A DNA stretch of 64,000 nucleotides from CAVXEF01 sp963827315 (lineage in GTDB: Bacteria > Planctomycetota > Phycisphaerae > Sedimentisphaerales > Anaerobacaceae). Position numbers and translations under genes: made by a program. Position 1 is the first letter of the stretch, and each line of letters begins with the position of its first letter. This document shows, one piece after another, positions 1 to 7,530 of the stretch. The stretch spans positions 248,001 to 312,000 of the forward strand of contig CAWHAL010000004.1 of the NCBI GenBank assembly GCA_963827315.1. Reading direction: 5' to 3'. Below the pieces are notes generated by a model that saw nothing but the letters and a program-made list of their open reading frames with translations, ran no database searches and was not told the DNA's origin.

Positions 1-345
1 AACGCATTCATTAAGGGCGGATATGTCGAGTTTGAGCGGCTCGAACAAGGGCTGGAGCTCGGCTATGAGTCGGCTGGCCAATTGTTTTTTGTGACGCCGT
101 ATCATCACCTTGTTGAAACAGGCGCCGGCTACCTGGCGTCTGATAAATCTTTTCTGAGATTGGAGCGGCAGTGCGAAGATTACTTAATGGGATTTTTGAA
201 AACAACCATCCAGATTACCGCCGGCCCACAGCCGGTTATTGCTTATCTTTTAATTAAGGAAAATGAAATCCGAGCTGTTCGGCTGATTCTGACAGCAAAG
301 AAGAACTCACTTGACACGAAGCTTATTTTGGACCGTATTTCGTAA
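1..345 (+). CDS. atpC: V-type ATP synthase subunit C, 3' part (cut by window start)
   Basis: An open frame runs from the first base to the TAA at 343-345, so the gene begins upstream of the window; the 114 codons seen are its C-terminal part. The end of the protein, with a Y-L-L-I-K-E-N-E-I-R-A-V-R-L-I-L segment, fits the C-terminus of the V-type subunit C/AC39 family, the socket joining the central stalk to the membrane ring. The identification also rests on context: subunits F, A, B and D follow at once in the usual V/A-type order. A TTG at 82 is only the first possible start inside the window, not the real one. An F-type subunit is unlikely given the neighbours. Confidence 0.75.
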   Translation, partial: NAFIKGGYVEFERLEQGLELGYESAGQLFFVTPYHHLVETGAGYLASDKSFLRLERQCEDYLMGFLKTTIQITAGPQPVIAYLLIKENEIRAVRLILTAKKNSLDTKLILDRIS

Positions 346-371
346 AACACCCGCAGAGGTGTGAGCAAAAA

Positions 372-686
372 ATGGAAGGTAAAGTTGCGGTTTTAGGTGA
401 TGTGGATTTTGTGAAGCCGTTTTCGGCGCTTGGACTCGATACGTTTGCAGTAGGCGATACATCCGAAGAAAGAATCAAAAGTGCCGAGAGAATAATCAGC
501 GATAAATATACCCTTGTGGTTGTTGCCGAAAATGTGGCTGCGGTGGTTGAGGAAGTTTTCTCCGCTCGGATGGATTCGCCGACCCCCTGTGTCGTAGTTG
601 TGCCGTTTACTACGGAATCGAAGGGTTTTGCAACCACTGCCCTGGCGAAAACACTTAAAATGGCTACCGGCATAAACATTTTATAA
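372..686 (+). CDS. atpF: V-type ATP synthase subunit F
   Basis: A 104-residue protein of the size and fold pattern of V-type subunit F, the small central-stalk subunit that sits with subunit D and modulates rotation and ATPase activity. The N-terminal K-V-A-V-L-G-D-V-D strand/turn followed by alternating hydrophobic strands (V-V-V-A-E-N-V at about 56-62, C-V-V-V-V-P near 77-82) is typical of this Rossmann-like subunit. A GAGGTG ribosome site lies about 10 nt before the ATG. It sits 26 nt after subunit C and 24 nt before subunit A, so it is surely part of the same operon. Confidence 0.88.
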   Translation: MEGKVAVLGDVDFVKPFSALGLDTFAVGDTSEERIKSAERIISDKYTLVVVAENVAAVVEEVFSARMDSPTPCVVVVPFTTESKGFATTALAKTLKMATGINIL

Positions 687-710
687 AACGATTAAGAAAA
701 GGTTTTCATA

Positions 711-2489
711 ATGGCTGAAGAGAAAACCGGCAGAATAGTCAAAGTTGCAGGCCCCGTAGTCACCGCTGAGAATATGGCCGGTGCCAGAATGTACGATGTG
801 GTTCGTGTCGGCAAACTGAACATCATCGGCGAAATCGTCGCCCTTAAAGGCGACCTTGCTTCAATCCAGGTTTACGAAGAGACCGTCGGCATCGGGCCCG
901 GTGAACCGGTTACCGATACACAAGCACCTCTAAGCGTTGAGTTAGGACCCGGCCTGATTGAAAGTATCTACGACGGTATCCAGAGGCCGCTGAGCCTTCT
1001 CATGCGGGCGGAAGGTGAATTTATGAGCAGGGGTTCTGCTGTGCCCAGCCTCGACAGGAAAAGAAAATGGCACTTCAAGCCGACGGTAGATAATGGAACC
1101 AAAATCGGCCCGGGCGATATAATCGGCGAAGTTGCGGAATCCACTATCGTCACACACAAAATCATGGTGCCCGCTGGCGTAACAGGAACCCTGCAGAAAA
1201 TTGCTGAAGGTGATTTTACCGTCGTTGAGACCATTGGCCTTGTCGTCGCCGATGACGGCACACAAACACAGCTCAAACTTATGCAGAAATGGCCTGTCCG
1301 AAGTCCGAGGCCAATAATTAAACGGCTGGCACCAAACAGGCTGCTTGTTACCGGCCAGCGCGTAATTGACGCCTTCTTTCCTGTTGCAAAAGGGGGAACT
1401 GCCTGCATCCCCGGGCCGTTTGGCTCAGGCAAAACGGTCGTTCAGCATCAGTTATCAAAATGGGTCGATGCAGATATTGTCGTCTATGTCGGCTGCGGAG
1501 AACGAGGCAACGAAATGACCGATGTCCTTACCGAGTTTCCCAAGTTGAAAGACCCGCGCAGCGGCCAACCTCTTATGAAGCGCTCGGTGCTTATTGCGAA
1601 CACCTCAAATATGCCCGTCGCCGCCAGGGAAGCCTCTGTTTACACCGGCATCACGATAGCTGAATACTTCCGCGATATGGGTTACACCGTGGGCCTGATG
1701 GCTGACAGCACAAGCCGATGGGCTGAGGCGATGCGAGAGATATCGACCCGTCTCGAAGAAATGCCCGCTGAGGAAGGCTACCCAGCCTACTTGGCTGCCC
1801 GGACTGCATCGTTTTACGAAAGGGCGGGGCGGGTCCAGTGCCTTGGAAAACCGCAGCGAGAGGGTGCTTTATCAATCATCGGTGCGGTAAGTCCGCCCGG
1901 CGGCGACCTGTCCGATTCGGTTGTACAGGCAACACTGCACGTTGTTAAGGTCTTCTGGTCGCTCATCGGAAGACTCGCTTACCAGCGGCACTTCCCGGCT
2001 ATCGATTGGCTCACAAGCTATTCCTTCTATAAGCAATATCTCAAGGACAGCTTCGAAGATAAAGACCAGGGTCTCCAAATGCAGGAGCTTACCGTAAAGG
2101 CGATGAGTCTGCTTGAGCAGGAATCTGAGCTGCTTGAGATAGTTCGTCTCGTCGGCGCAGAGGCCCTGTCGCCGCAAGACAGATTGGCGATTGAAACCGC
2201 AAGGAGCATTCGCGAAGACTTCCTCCATCAAAACGCCTACCACGAAGTCGATACCTTTACGCCGATGACCAAACAGTACCAGATGCTGAAAACCATCCTG
2301 TACTTCCACAGCCAGGCCGTTATTGCCATCGACAGGGGGGTGGATACAGCCGAGATATTCAAATTGCCCGTCCGCGAAGAAATCGCACGTGCAAAATATG
2401 TCCCCCACAAGCAGACGGAAAAAATCGCTCAGATAAGAAAAACCATCGAGCAGCAAATGAGTGAATTAAAGGTAGCTGAGAACGTATAA
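711..2489 (+). CDS. atpA: V-type ATP synthase subunit A (catalytic)
   Basis: Catalytic A subunit of the V/A-type rotary ATPase; it binds and hydrolyses or makes ATP in the A3B3 head. The 592-residue length is normal for the family. The P-loop G-P-F-G-S-G-K-T is at residues 235-242 (the A-type F-G-S-G-K-T rather than the F1-type sequence), followed by a G-C-G-E-R-G-N-E-M segment and the S-T-S-R-W-A-E-A-M and P-A-E-E-G-Y-P-A-Y-L motifs of A subunits. The long insert between the N-terminal barrel and the P-loop, which sets A subunits apart from F1-beta, is present. An AAAGG ribosome site precedes the ATG. It lies 15 nt before subunit B in the operon. Confidence 0.97.
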   Translation: MAEEKTGRIVKVAGPVVTAENMAGARMYDVVRVGKLNIIGEIVALKGDLASIQVYEETVGIGPGEPVTDTQAPLSVELGPGLIESIYDGIQRPLSLLMRAEGEFMSRGSAVPSLDRKRKWHFKPTVDNGTKIGPGDIIGEVAESTIVTHKIMVPAGVTGTLQKIAEGDFTVVETIGLVVADDGTQTQLKLMQKWPVRSPRPIIKRLAPNRLLVTGQRVIDAFFPVAKGGTACIPGPFGSGKTVVQHQLSKWVDADIVVYVGCGERGNEMTDVLTEFPKLKDPRSGQPLMKRSVLIANTSNMPVAAREASVYTGITIAEYFRDMGYTVGLMADSTSRWAEAMREISTRLEEMPAEEGYPAYLAARTASFYERAGRVQCLGKPQREGALSIIGAVSPPGGDLSDSVVQATLHVVKVFWSLIGRLAYQRHFPAIDWLTSYSFYKQYLKDSFEDKDQGLQMQELTVKAMSLLEQESELLEIVRLVGAEALSPQDRLAIETARSIREDFLHQNAYHEVDTFTPMTKQYQMLKTILYFHSQAVIAIDRGVDTAEIFKLPVREEIARAKYVPHKQTEKIAQIRKTIEQQMSELKVAENV

Positions 2490-2504
2490 ACATGAGGGAT
2501 TGAG

Positions 2505-3914
2505 ATGCTCAAGGAATACCAGACGGTCGCAAGTATCGCAGGCCCATTGATGCTTGTCGAGATGGTCGATGAGGCGAAGTTCGGCCACATCGTTGACATC
2601 GAGCTTGCTGACGGCTCGATTCGCCACGGCCAGATATTACAGGTCGAGAACGACAAGGTTCTCGTTCAGGTCTTTGAAGGCACCCGCGGCGTCGATGTCG
2701 AAAAAAGTACTGTTCGCTTTCTGGGCAGACCTCTGGAGTTTGCCGTCTCACCCGACATATTAGGCAGGGTCTTCTCCGGGCTCGGCGAGCCGAAAGACGA
2801 TGGTCCTGCAATCATTCCCGACAAACGGCTCGACGTCAACGGCAGGCCAATCAACCCGTATGCCCGCGACTATCCGAACGAATTTATTCAGACGGGCATA
2901 TCGACCATCGACGGCCTAAATCCCCTCATACGAGGCCAGAAGCTCCCCGTTTTCTCAGGGGCGGGTCTGCCGCACGACCAATTGACCGCTCAGCTCGCAC
3001 GGCAGGCAACGGTATTGGGCAAAGAAGAAAAATTCGCCGTTGTTTTCGCCGCAATGGGCATCACTTTTGAGGCGGCGCAGTTTTTCATCGACGACCTTAC
3101 GGGAACTGGCGCCATTGAACGAGCTGTTATGTTCATAAATCTTGCCAATGACCCTGCTATCGAGCGGATTGCGACGCCGAGATTCGCGCTTACCGCCGCC
3201 GAATATTTGGCGTTTGAGCTGGATATGCATGTGCTGGTGATACTAAACGATATGACAAACTATTGCGAGGCACTTAGAGAAATCAGCGCAGCCAGAAAAG
3301 AAGTTCCCGGCCGACGAGGTTACCCCGGCTATCTCTATACAGACCTCGCTACCGTTTATGAAAGGGCCGGCCGAATCAAAGGCAAAAAAGGCTCAATCAC
3401 TATGGTGCCGGTATTGACAATGCCGGAGGACGACAAAACCCACCCCGTGCCCGACCTGACCGGCTACATCACCGAAGGCCAGATTATCCTCTCGCGCTCG
3501 CTGCACAGAAAGGCCGTCTCGCCGCCTGTCGATGTTCTGCCGAGCCTGTCCCGATTGAAAGATAAAGGCATCGGCTCCGGGAAAACCCGCGAAGACCACG
3601 CAGACCTTTACAACCAGCTTTATGCTGCTTACGCACGCGGCAAAGAGGTCCAGGAGCTTGCGACCATTATTGGCCAGGCTGCCCTTTCCGAAGAAGACAA
3701 AAAGTATGTGGACTTCGCAGGCAGATTCGAGACCCAGTACGTCTCACAGGATTATTATGAGAATCGCTCGGTCGAGCAAACTCTCGACCTCGGCTGGAAA
3801 CTCCTGAGTATGTTTGATAACGCCGAATTGAAACGCATGGACATAAAGCTCATCGAGAAATATATGCCTAAATTCAGGAAAACCTTCGGTAAGAAAAAGG
3901 AGGAGACTGAATAG
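2505..3914 (+). CDS. atpB: V-type ATP synthase subunit B (non-catalytic)
   Basis: Regulatory, non-catalytic B subunit of the V/A-type head, 469 residues as usual. The P-loop position is degenerate (G-A-G-L-P-H-D-Q from residue 152), exactly as expected for B subunits, which shape the catalytic sites of A but do not turn over ATP. The start (M-L-K-E-Y-Q-T-V) and the G-Y-P-G-Y-L-Y-T-D-L region with E-R-A-G-R are family hallmarks. The stop codon abuts the ATG of subunit D with no gap, which points to translational coupling. Confidence 0.97.
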   Translation: MLKEYQTVASIAGPLMLVEMVDEAKFGHIVDIELADGSIRHGQILQVENDKVLVQVFEGTRGVDVEKSTVRFLGRPLEFAVSPDILGRVFSGLGEPKDDGPAIIPDKRLDVNGRPINPYARDYPNEFIQTGISTIDGLNPLIRGQKLPVFSGAGLPHDQLTAQLARQATVLGKEEKFAVVFAAMGITFEAAQFFIDDLTGTGAIERAVMFINLANDPAIERIATPRFALTAAEYLAFELDMHVLVILNDMTNYCEALREISAARKEVPGRRGYPGYLYTDLATVYERAGRIKGKKGSITMVPVLTMPEDDKTHPVPDLTGYITEGQIILSRSLHRKAVSPPVDVLPSLSRLKDKGIGSGKTREDHADLYNQLYAAYARGKEVQELATIIGQAALSEEDKKYVDFAGRFETQYVSQDYYENRSVEQTLDLGWKLLSMFDNAELKRMDIKLIEKYMPKFRKTFGKKKEETE

Positions 3915-4532
3915 ATGCTCGAGAACGTAAACGCAACGCGAATGGAGCTTTTATACCTGCGAAAGCGCGTTGCCCTCGCTATTCGTGGCCACCGTCTTCT
4001 CAGCCAAAAAAGGGACGAGATATCCCGCCAGTTGATTCAAATCGCCCGACAAATCCAGCCTCTGCGAAAACGTGTCGAGGCGGAGCTTCTCGAAACCTGC
4101 CGACGCTTTGTGCTCGCACGGGCCTCGATGGAGCCGGAAGATGTGAAAGCTGCGCTCGAAGTCCCCACCAAGAAATTTAGTCTCGCTGTCGAATTTGCCC
4201 GCATTATGAACGTAAAGGTCCCTCACCTGATAAAGAAAATGTCCGGCGAAATCATCTGTTACGGCTTTGCGACAACGTCCGGCGAGATGGACGTTGCGTT
4301 GCTTGCCCTTGAACGTGCCTTCGATTCTTTGATTGAGTTAGCCGAGAAGGAAAAACAGGCTCGTCTCCTTGCCACGGAATTACGAATGACGCGTAGGAGA
4401 GTAAATGTCCTCGAATACGTTGTTATTCCTGAGCTCCACGAAACCATAAAGTTTATCTACGATAAACTCGCCGAAGCCGAACGCGACAATACCTCTCGCC
4501 TGATGAAAATCGCAGATATAATCCGCACATAA
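3915..4532 (+). CDS. atpD: V-type ATP synthase subunit D (central stalk)
   Basis: Subunit D is the rotating coiled-coil axle of the V/A-type enzyme. The 205-residue protein starts N-A-T-R-M-E-L-L-Y-L-R-K-R (the usual 'T+R-x-x-L-x-x-L+' opening) and has two long helices flanking a short globular middle; the C-terminal helix carries the R-R-R-V-N-V-L-E-Y-V-V-I-P motif typical of the family. Its ATG directly follows the stop of subunit B. No further ATPase subunits follow; E, K and I must be upstream of the window or elsewhere. Confidence 0.95.
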   Translation: MLENVNATRMELLYLRKRVALAIRGHRLLSQKRDEISRQLIQIARQIQPLRKRVEAELLETCRRFVLARASMEPEDVKAALEVPTKKFSLAVEFARIMNVKVPHLIKKMSGEIICYGFATTSGEMDVALLALERAFDSLIELAEKEKQARLLATELRMTRRRVNVLEYVVIPELHETIKFIYDKLAEAERDNTSRLMKIADIIRT

Positions 4533-4568
4533 ACTCCCGAAGTTGCAATGGCCTTGTTGGGGTTTTCC

Positions 4569-5294
4569 TTATGATATTTTTATCCTTTCACCTGTTTTCA
4601 TACACAAATGCTCGTTGGCGCTGCCGTTTTTGAGACCGATTTCTAATGTCTTGTTCGAGCCTTCGATTAGAAAAAGCTCTCCTTTTTTCGCTGCTTCGTA
4701 GGTTGTATGCAAATTCATCGTGTACTCCTTCTTCGCTGTTTTTACGCAGTACTTATTTTTCTTTTGTCTGGGGAGATTCGTTATGATATTGCCGAACCGG
4801 TCAATCCGAACAACTATTCCATATCTACCTTTTTTGTAAAGCTTCAGCTTTTTTATCGTTTTTGTTTTTTTACCTGTGCTCTCGAACTTACCATTCTCAA
4901 TCTGTGCCGCTGCCTTGGCGAAGACATCTCTGCCGTGGAACGTCCTGCTTGCCTCGGCGCCGACTGCGATTTTTCTTATCTCGGTTATCTTTTGCTCGGC
5001 CAGTGCCTCCCACATCAAGCCATTATCAGGCCCGACAAAATAATAGTCTTTTGTCCTGACGGCGATTGCCTTTCTTTTTGTCCCGACGCCCGGGTCAACC
5101 ACACAGCAAAACGTCGCCCCCTCAGGAAAGTATTTGTAGTTATTCTTCAGTATCCACGAGCCTTCGATAATACATTGCGGCCAAATCGTGTGGCACAAAT
5201 CAACCACCTTCGCATCCGGCGCACAGCGGTAAATCACCCCTTTCATTACGCCGACGTACTCGCTGTCGCCGAAGTCCGTCAACAGGACTATCAT
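4569..5294 (-). CDS. SAM hydrolase / SAM hydroxide adenosyltransferase (DUF62 family)
   Basis: Member of the family that attacks S-adenosylmethionine with water (hydroxide) to give adenosine and methionine, related to bacterial fluorinase and chlorinase. Visible hallmarks are the N-terminal L-L-T-D-F-G-D, the V-V-D-P-G-V-G-T segment followed by A-V-R-T, the F-V-G-P-D-N-G-L motif, and F-H-G-R-D-V-F-A; together they supply the conserved Asp, Arg and His. At 241 residues it is slightly shorter than the usual 260-270. A GAGGT ribosome site precedes the ATG. It stands alone, convergent with the ATPase operon. Its physiological role is not settled in any organism. Confidence 0.88.
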   Translation of the reverse strand: MIVLLTDFGDSEYVGVMKGVIYRCAPDAKVVDLCHTIWPQCIIEGSWILKNNYKYFPEGATFCCVVDPGVGTKRKAIAVRTKDYYFVGPDNGLMWEALAEQKITEIRKIAVGAEASRTFHGRDVFAKAAAQIENGKFESTGKKTKTIKKLKLYKKGRYGIVVRIDRFGNIITNLPRQKKNKYCVKTAKKEYTMNLHTTYEAAKKGELFLIEGSNKTLEIGLKNGSANEHLCMKTGERIKIS

Positions 5295-5488
5295 ATCGAC
5301 CTCACAGCTTCTTCCCTCGCGCCGCTGGCAACATTATACAATTAAACGAGGGTGTCAGCACTCTGTCATCTGCCGTCTGTCGTCTGTCTTCTGCCTTCTG
5401 TCATCTGTTCTTTCGTCTCGTTTAGCTAAGTGTCCAAAATGAGCAATATGCCTTTTAAGAGCACTAAAAGCCGCTTTTTGCCCCTGAC
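5295..5488. other. Non-coding spacer with 'tctgtcttctg' words
   Basis: Between the SAM hydrolase start and the dnaG promoter. About 5359-5421 is a run of imperfect 7-8 nt words built on tctgtc / tctgcc / tctgtt. The same word family recurs near 63655-63700. No ORF or RNA gene is recognisable. Confidence 0.55.
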
Positions 5489-5518
5489 TTGACTTTTTCA
5501 GCAATTTCCCTATATATT
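5489..5518 (+). promoter_or_regulatory. Putative sigma70-type promoter of dnaG-rpoD
   Basis: TTGACT at 5489-5494 and TATATA (5511-5516, spacing 16) or TATATT (5513-5518, spacing 18) form a good primary-sigma promoter about 110 nt ahead of the dnaG ATG. Just downstream, 5519-5538 is a perfect 7-bp hairpin (ATTAGCC, loop GGTTTT, GGCTAAT) that would sit at the very 5' end of the transcript or act as an operator. Confidence 0.5.
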
Positions 5519-5627
5519 ATTAGCCGGTTTTGGCTAATCACTTTTGTTGCGATTTGTGGTTTTGGTACATAATCACACCGGGTGTGAAGGGATAATATCA
5601 TTAAGGGCAAGGAGGTGGCGACAGTAC

Positions 5628-6419
5628 ATGCCGGGGACATTTGACCATACAATAGTCAGCCGGGTTCAGGAGGCTAACGACATCGTCGACGTGATAAGCG
5701 AGCATGTCAGCCTCGCAAAAAAGGGCAGGGAGATGGTTGGCTTATGTCCTTTTCACGACGACCATCGTCCGAGCATGAACGTGAACGCCGACAAACAGAT
5801 ATTCAAATGTTTTGCCTGCGGCGCCGGCGGCAATGTGCTCAAGTTCGTGCAGATGCGCGAGAACCTCACCTTCCCGCAGGCCATACAAAGGTTGGCCCAG
5901 CGGGCCGGCATAAAACTGAAACCGTCCACGACGACAAAAACCAAAAGTCAGCAGGATGATGCCGACCCCAACCAGCTTGCGAAGCTAAACGCATGGGCTG
6001 CTGAGCATTTTCAAAACAATCTTAGAGACAAAGAAAAAGGCGATGCTGTCCGCAAGTACATTGCCCAAAGACAAATTACACCCGAAAGCATAAAGAGATG
6101 GCAGCTTGGCCTCGCTCTTTCGGGAGATGACCTCATCGCGGCTGCCTGTAAGCGCAATATTCCGCTCAAACTCCTCGAACAGGGGGGGCTGGTTGTAACC
6201 CGAGCCGGCGGCAGCGGCTTTACCGACAAGTTTGTAAATCGCCTGATGTTTCCCATTGCCGACGCGACGGGCAGGATAATCGGCTTCGGCGGACGAACCC
6301 TCGACGAAGCCGCGCAAAATATCTTAACTCACCTGCAACCGCGCTGTTCGACAAAGGCAATGCTCTTTACGGTCTGTACCACGCCAGATGCCACATTGCG
6401 TCGTCCGGCATCGCGGTAG
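5628..6419 (+). CDS. dnaG: DNA primase DnaG, N-terminal part (frame broken near 6316)
   Basis: N-terminal part of the primase that makes RNA primers at the replication fork. The CHC2 zinc finger is complete: C40-x2-H43-x17-C61-x2-C64, counted from the ATG at 5628. That start is preferred to an in-frame start at 5544 because AAGGAGGTGG lies at 5609-5618 and family homology begins with F-D-H-T-I-V-S-R-V. Primase homology runs to G-G-R-T-L-D-E-A-A-Q at about 6317; the rest of this frame, to the stop at 6419, is unrelated to DnaG. The true continuation (K-Y-L-N-S-P...) is in the -1 frame, so one base appears to be missing from the A run at 6316-6319. Rejoined, the gene would be about 600 codons, the normal length. 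Confidence 0.9.
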   Translation: MPGTFDHTIVSRVQEANDIVDVISEHVSLAKKGREMVGLCPFHDDHRPSMNVNADKQIFKCFACGAGGNVLKFVQMRENLTFPQAIQRLAQRAGIKLKPSTTTKTKSQQDDADPNQLAKLNAWAAEHFQNNLRDKEKGDAVRKYIAQRQITPESIKRWQLGLALSGDDLIAAACKRNIPLKLLEQGGLVVTRAGGSGFTDKFVNRLMFPIADATGRIIGFGGRTLDEAAQNILTHLQPRCSTKAMLFTVCTTPDATLRRPASR

Positions 6420-6445
6420 TTGTTGAAGGTTACACCGACTGCATA

Positions 6446-7426
6446 ATGGCACATCAGTTCGGCTGTGCCAATATTGTTGCCAGTTTGGGAACCAGCTTCA
6501 CCACAGGTCAGGCGCGTATCCTCCGCCGGTATGCGAAGGAGGTGGTTTTGCTTTTTGACAGTGACGCTGCTGGTATTGAGGCTGCCAACAGGGCGCTTGA
6601 ACTTTGCCTTTTGCAGCGAATCGATATCAAGCTTGCGCACGTTCCTGAGGGAAAGGACCCCTGTGATTTTCTCCTGGCTGCCGGCAAGCAGCGATTCGAA
6701 GAACTCCTCAGCGGCGCCCACGATGTCTTAAAGTTCAAATGGGCCAGATTGAAAGACCGCTTCGGCCCCGAGCATACACTTGGCGATAACAAAGCAGCCA
6801 TTGACGAGTTTCTCCAGACGGTGGCTGCTGCTATGTGGGCCGGCAATCTCTCTGCGATTGAGAAGGGTCTGGTGGTCAACCGACTCTCCACGATTATTCC
6901 TCTTGACAGCAGGCAGATTAACGCTGAGCTGTCTAAGAAAATCGTTGCCCTTACGAGAACAGGTCGCCGCAGTACAGAAGACAAAAAAGTTCCTGCCCTT
7001 GATTTCGGCCAGGGTTTGACTGCGGCAGCCCAGAGAGAGATACTCGAGGTTTTGTTGAACCGGCCGTCACTCTTTGAGCTTGCAAGGCAAAAAATTACAC
7101 CGGCTGCCTTCGACGTGCCGGTATTAGCCAGAACCGCAGATGTGCTTTTTGAGACCTTAAACAGCGACCCAAATGCCTCACTGAAACAGGTTCTGGCCAA
7201 GGTAGAGGATATTTCTTTAGGTAACTGTATTGTTGAATTGGCCCAGAGCGGTGCGCAGAAGGGGAATTTCGAAACTCGGCTGGCGGGGGCTTTGGATGTC
7301 ATCCGGCGATTGCAGCAGCGAAAGGAAATCGACAAAGGTACGACCGTTAAAACTCAAGCCAGATTTTTGCGTGATGTCCGTGAAGCGGCCGCCGAGCAAA
7401 ATCCCCATAATATCGGGATGGTATAG
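6446..7426 (+). CDS. dnaG: DNA primase DnaG, C-terminal part (TOPRIM remainder and helicase-binding domain)
   Basis: Continuation of dnaG in the shifted frame. Homology in this frame starts at about 6317 with K-Y-L-N-S-P and L-F-D-K-G-N-A-L-Y-G-L, then V-V-V-E-G-Y-T-D (TOPRIM glutamate) and L-L-F-D-S-D-A-A-G (the metal-binding D-x-D), then the C-terminal domain that contacts the replicative helicase. The first ATG, at 6446, lies inside the TOPRIM domain after the E-G-Y-T-D motif, so a protein begun there could not be a working primase. Because DnaG is essential, a sequencing or assembly error in a homopolymer is the simplest explanation. rpoD follows 104 nt later. Confidence 0.9.
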   Translation: MAHQFGCANIVASLGTSFTTGQARILRRYAKEVVLLFDSDAAGIEAANRALELCLLQRIDIKLAHVPEGKDPCDFLLAAGKQRFEELLSGAHDVLKFKWARLKDRFGPEHTLGDNKAAIDEFLQTVAAAMWAGNLSAIEKGLVVNRLSTIIPLDSRQINAELSKKIVALTRTGRRSTEDKKVPALDFGQGLTAAAQREILEVLLNRPSLFELARQKITPAAFDVPVLARTADVLFETLNSDPNASLKQVLAKVEDISLGNCIVELAQSGAQKGNFETRLAGALDVIRRLQQRKEIDKGTTVKTQARFLRDVREAAAEQNPHNIGMV

Positions 7427-7463
7427 TGAACAGTATATGGTGAGCTTGTCGAATCCGCTATCG

Positions 7464-7517
7464 AAATATAATGGTAACTGGTTATTGGTTACTGGTAACG
7501 GGTTACCATTTAACCAT
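7464..7517. repeat. ggtaactgg / ttaccatt tandem words before rpoD
   Basis: Tandem variants of a 9-10 nt word (ggtaactgg, ttattggtt, actggtaac, ggttaccatt, taaccatt) fill the dnaG-rpoD gap. The reverse-orientation family taaccattt/aaccaatt recurs at 59804-59853. An in-frame ATG at 7471 within this tract is not a credible rpoD start. Confidence 0.6.
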
Positions 7518-7530
7518 TAAAGGTGGTATC

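Noticed and set aside
1872..2456. Long antisense ORFs inside the V-type ATPase genes (also at 968-1432 and 3951-4226)
   Set aside because: They mirror the codon usage of the strongly supported sense genes and have no homology pattern of their own.
4533..4568. Terminator after the ATPase operon
   Set aside because: Only a weak AACTCCC/GGGGTT pairing with a large loop; not strong enough to annotate.
6303..6330. Programmed -1 frameshift as the preferred explanation for dnaG
   Set aside because: The shift site lacks a proper X-XXY-YYZ heptamer, and no stimulatory hairpin or upstream ribosome-site-like sequence is evident.
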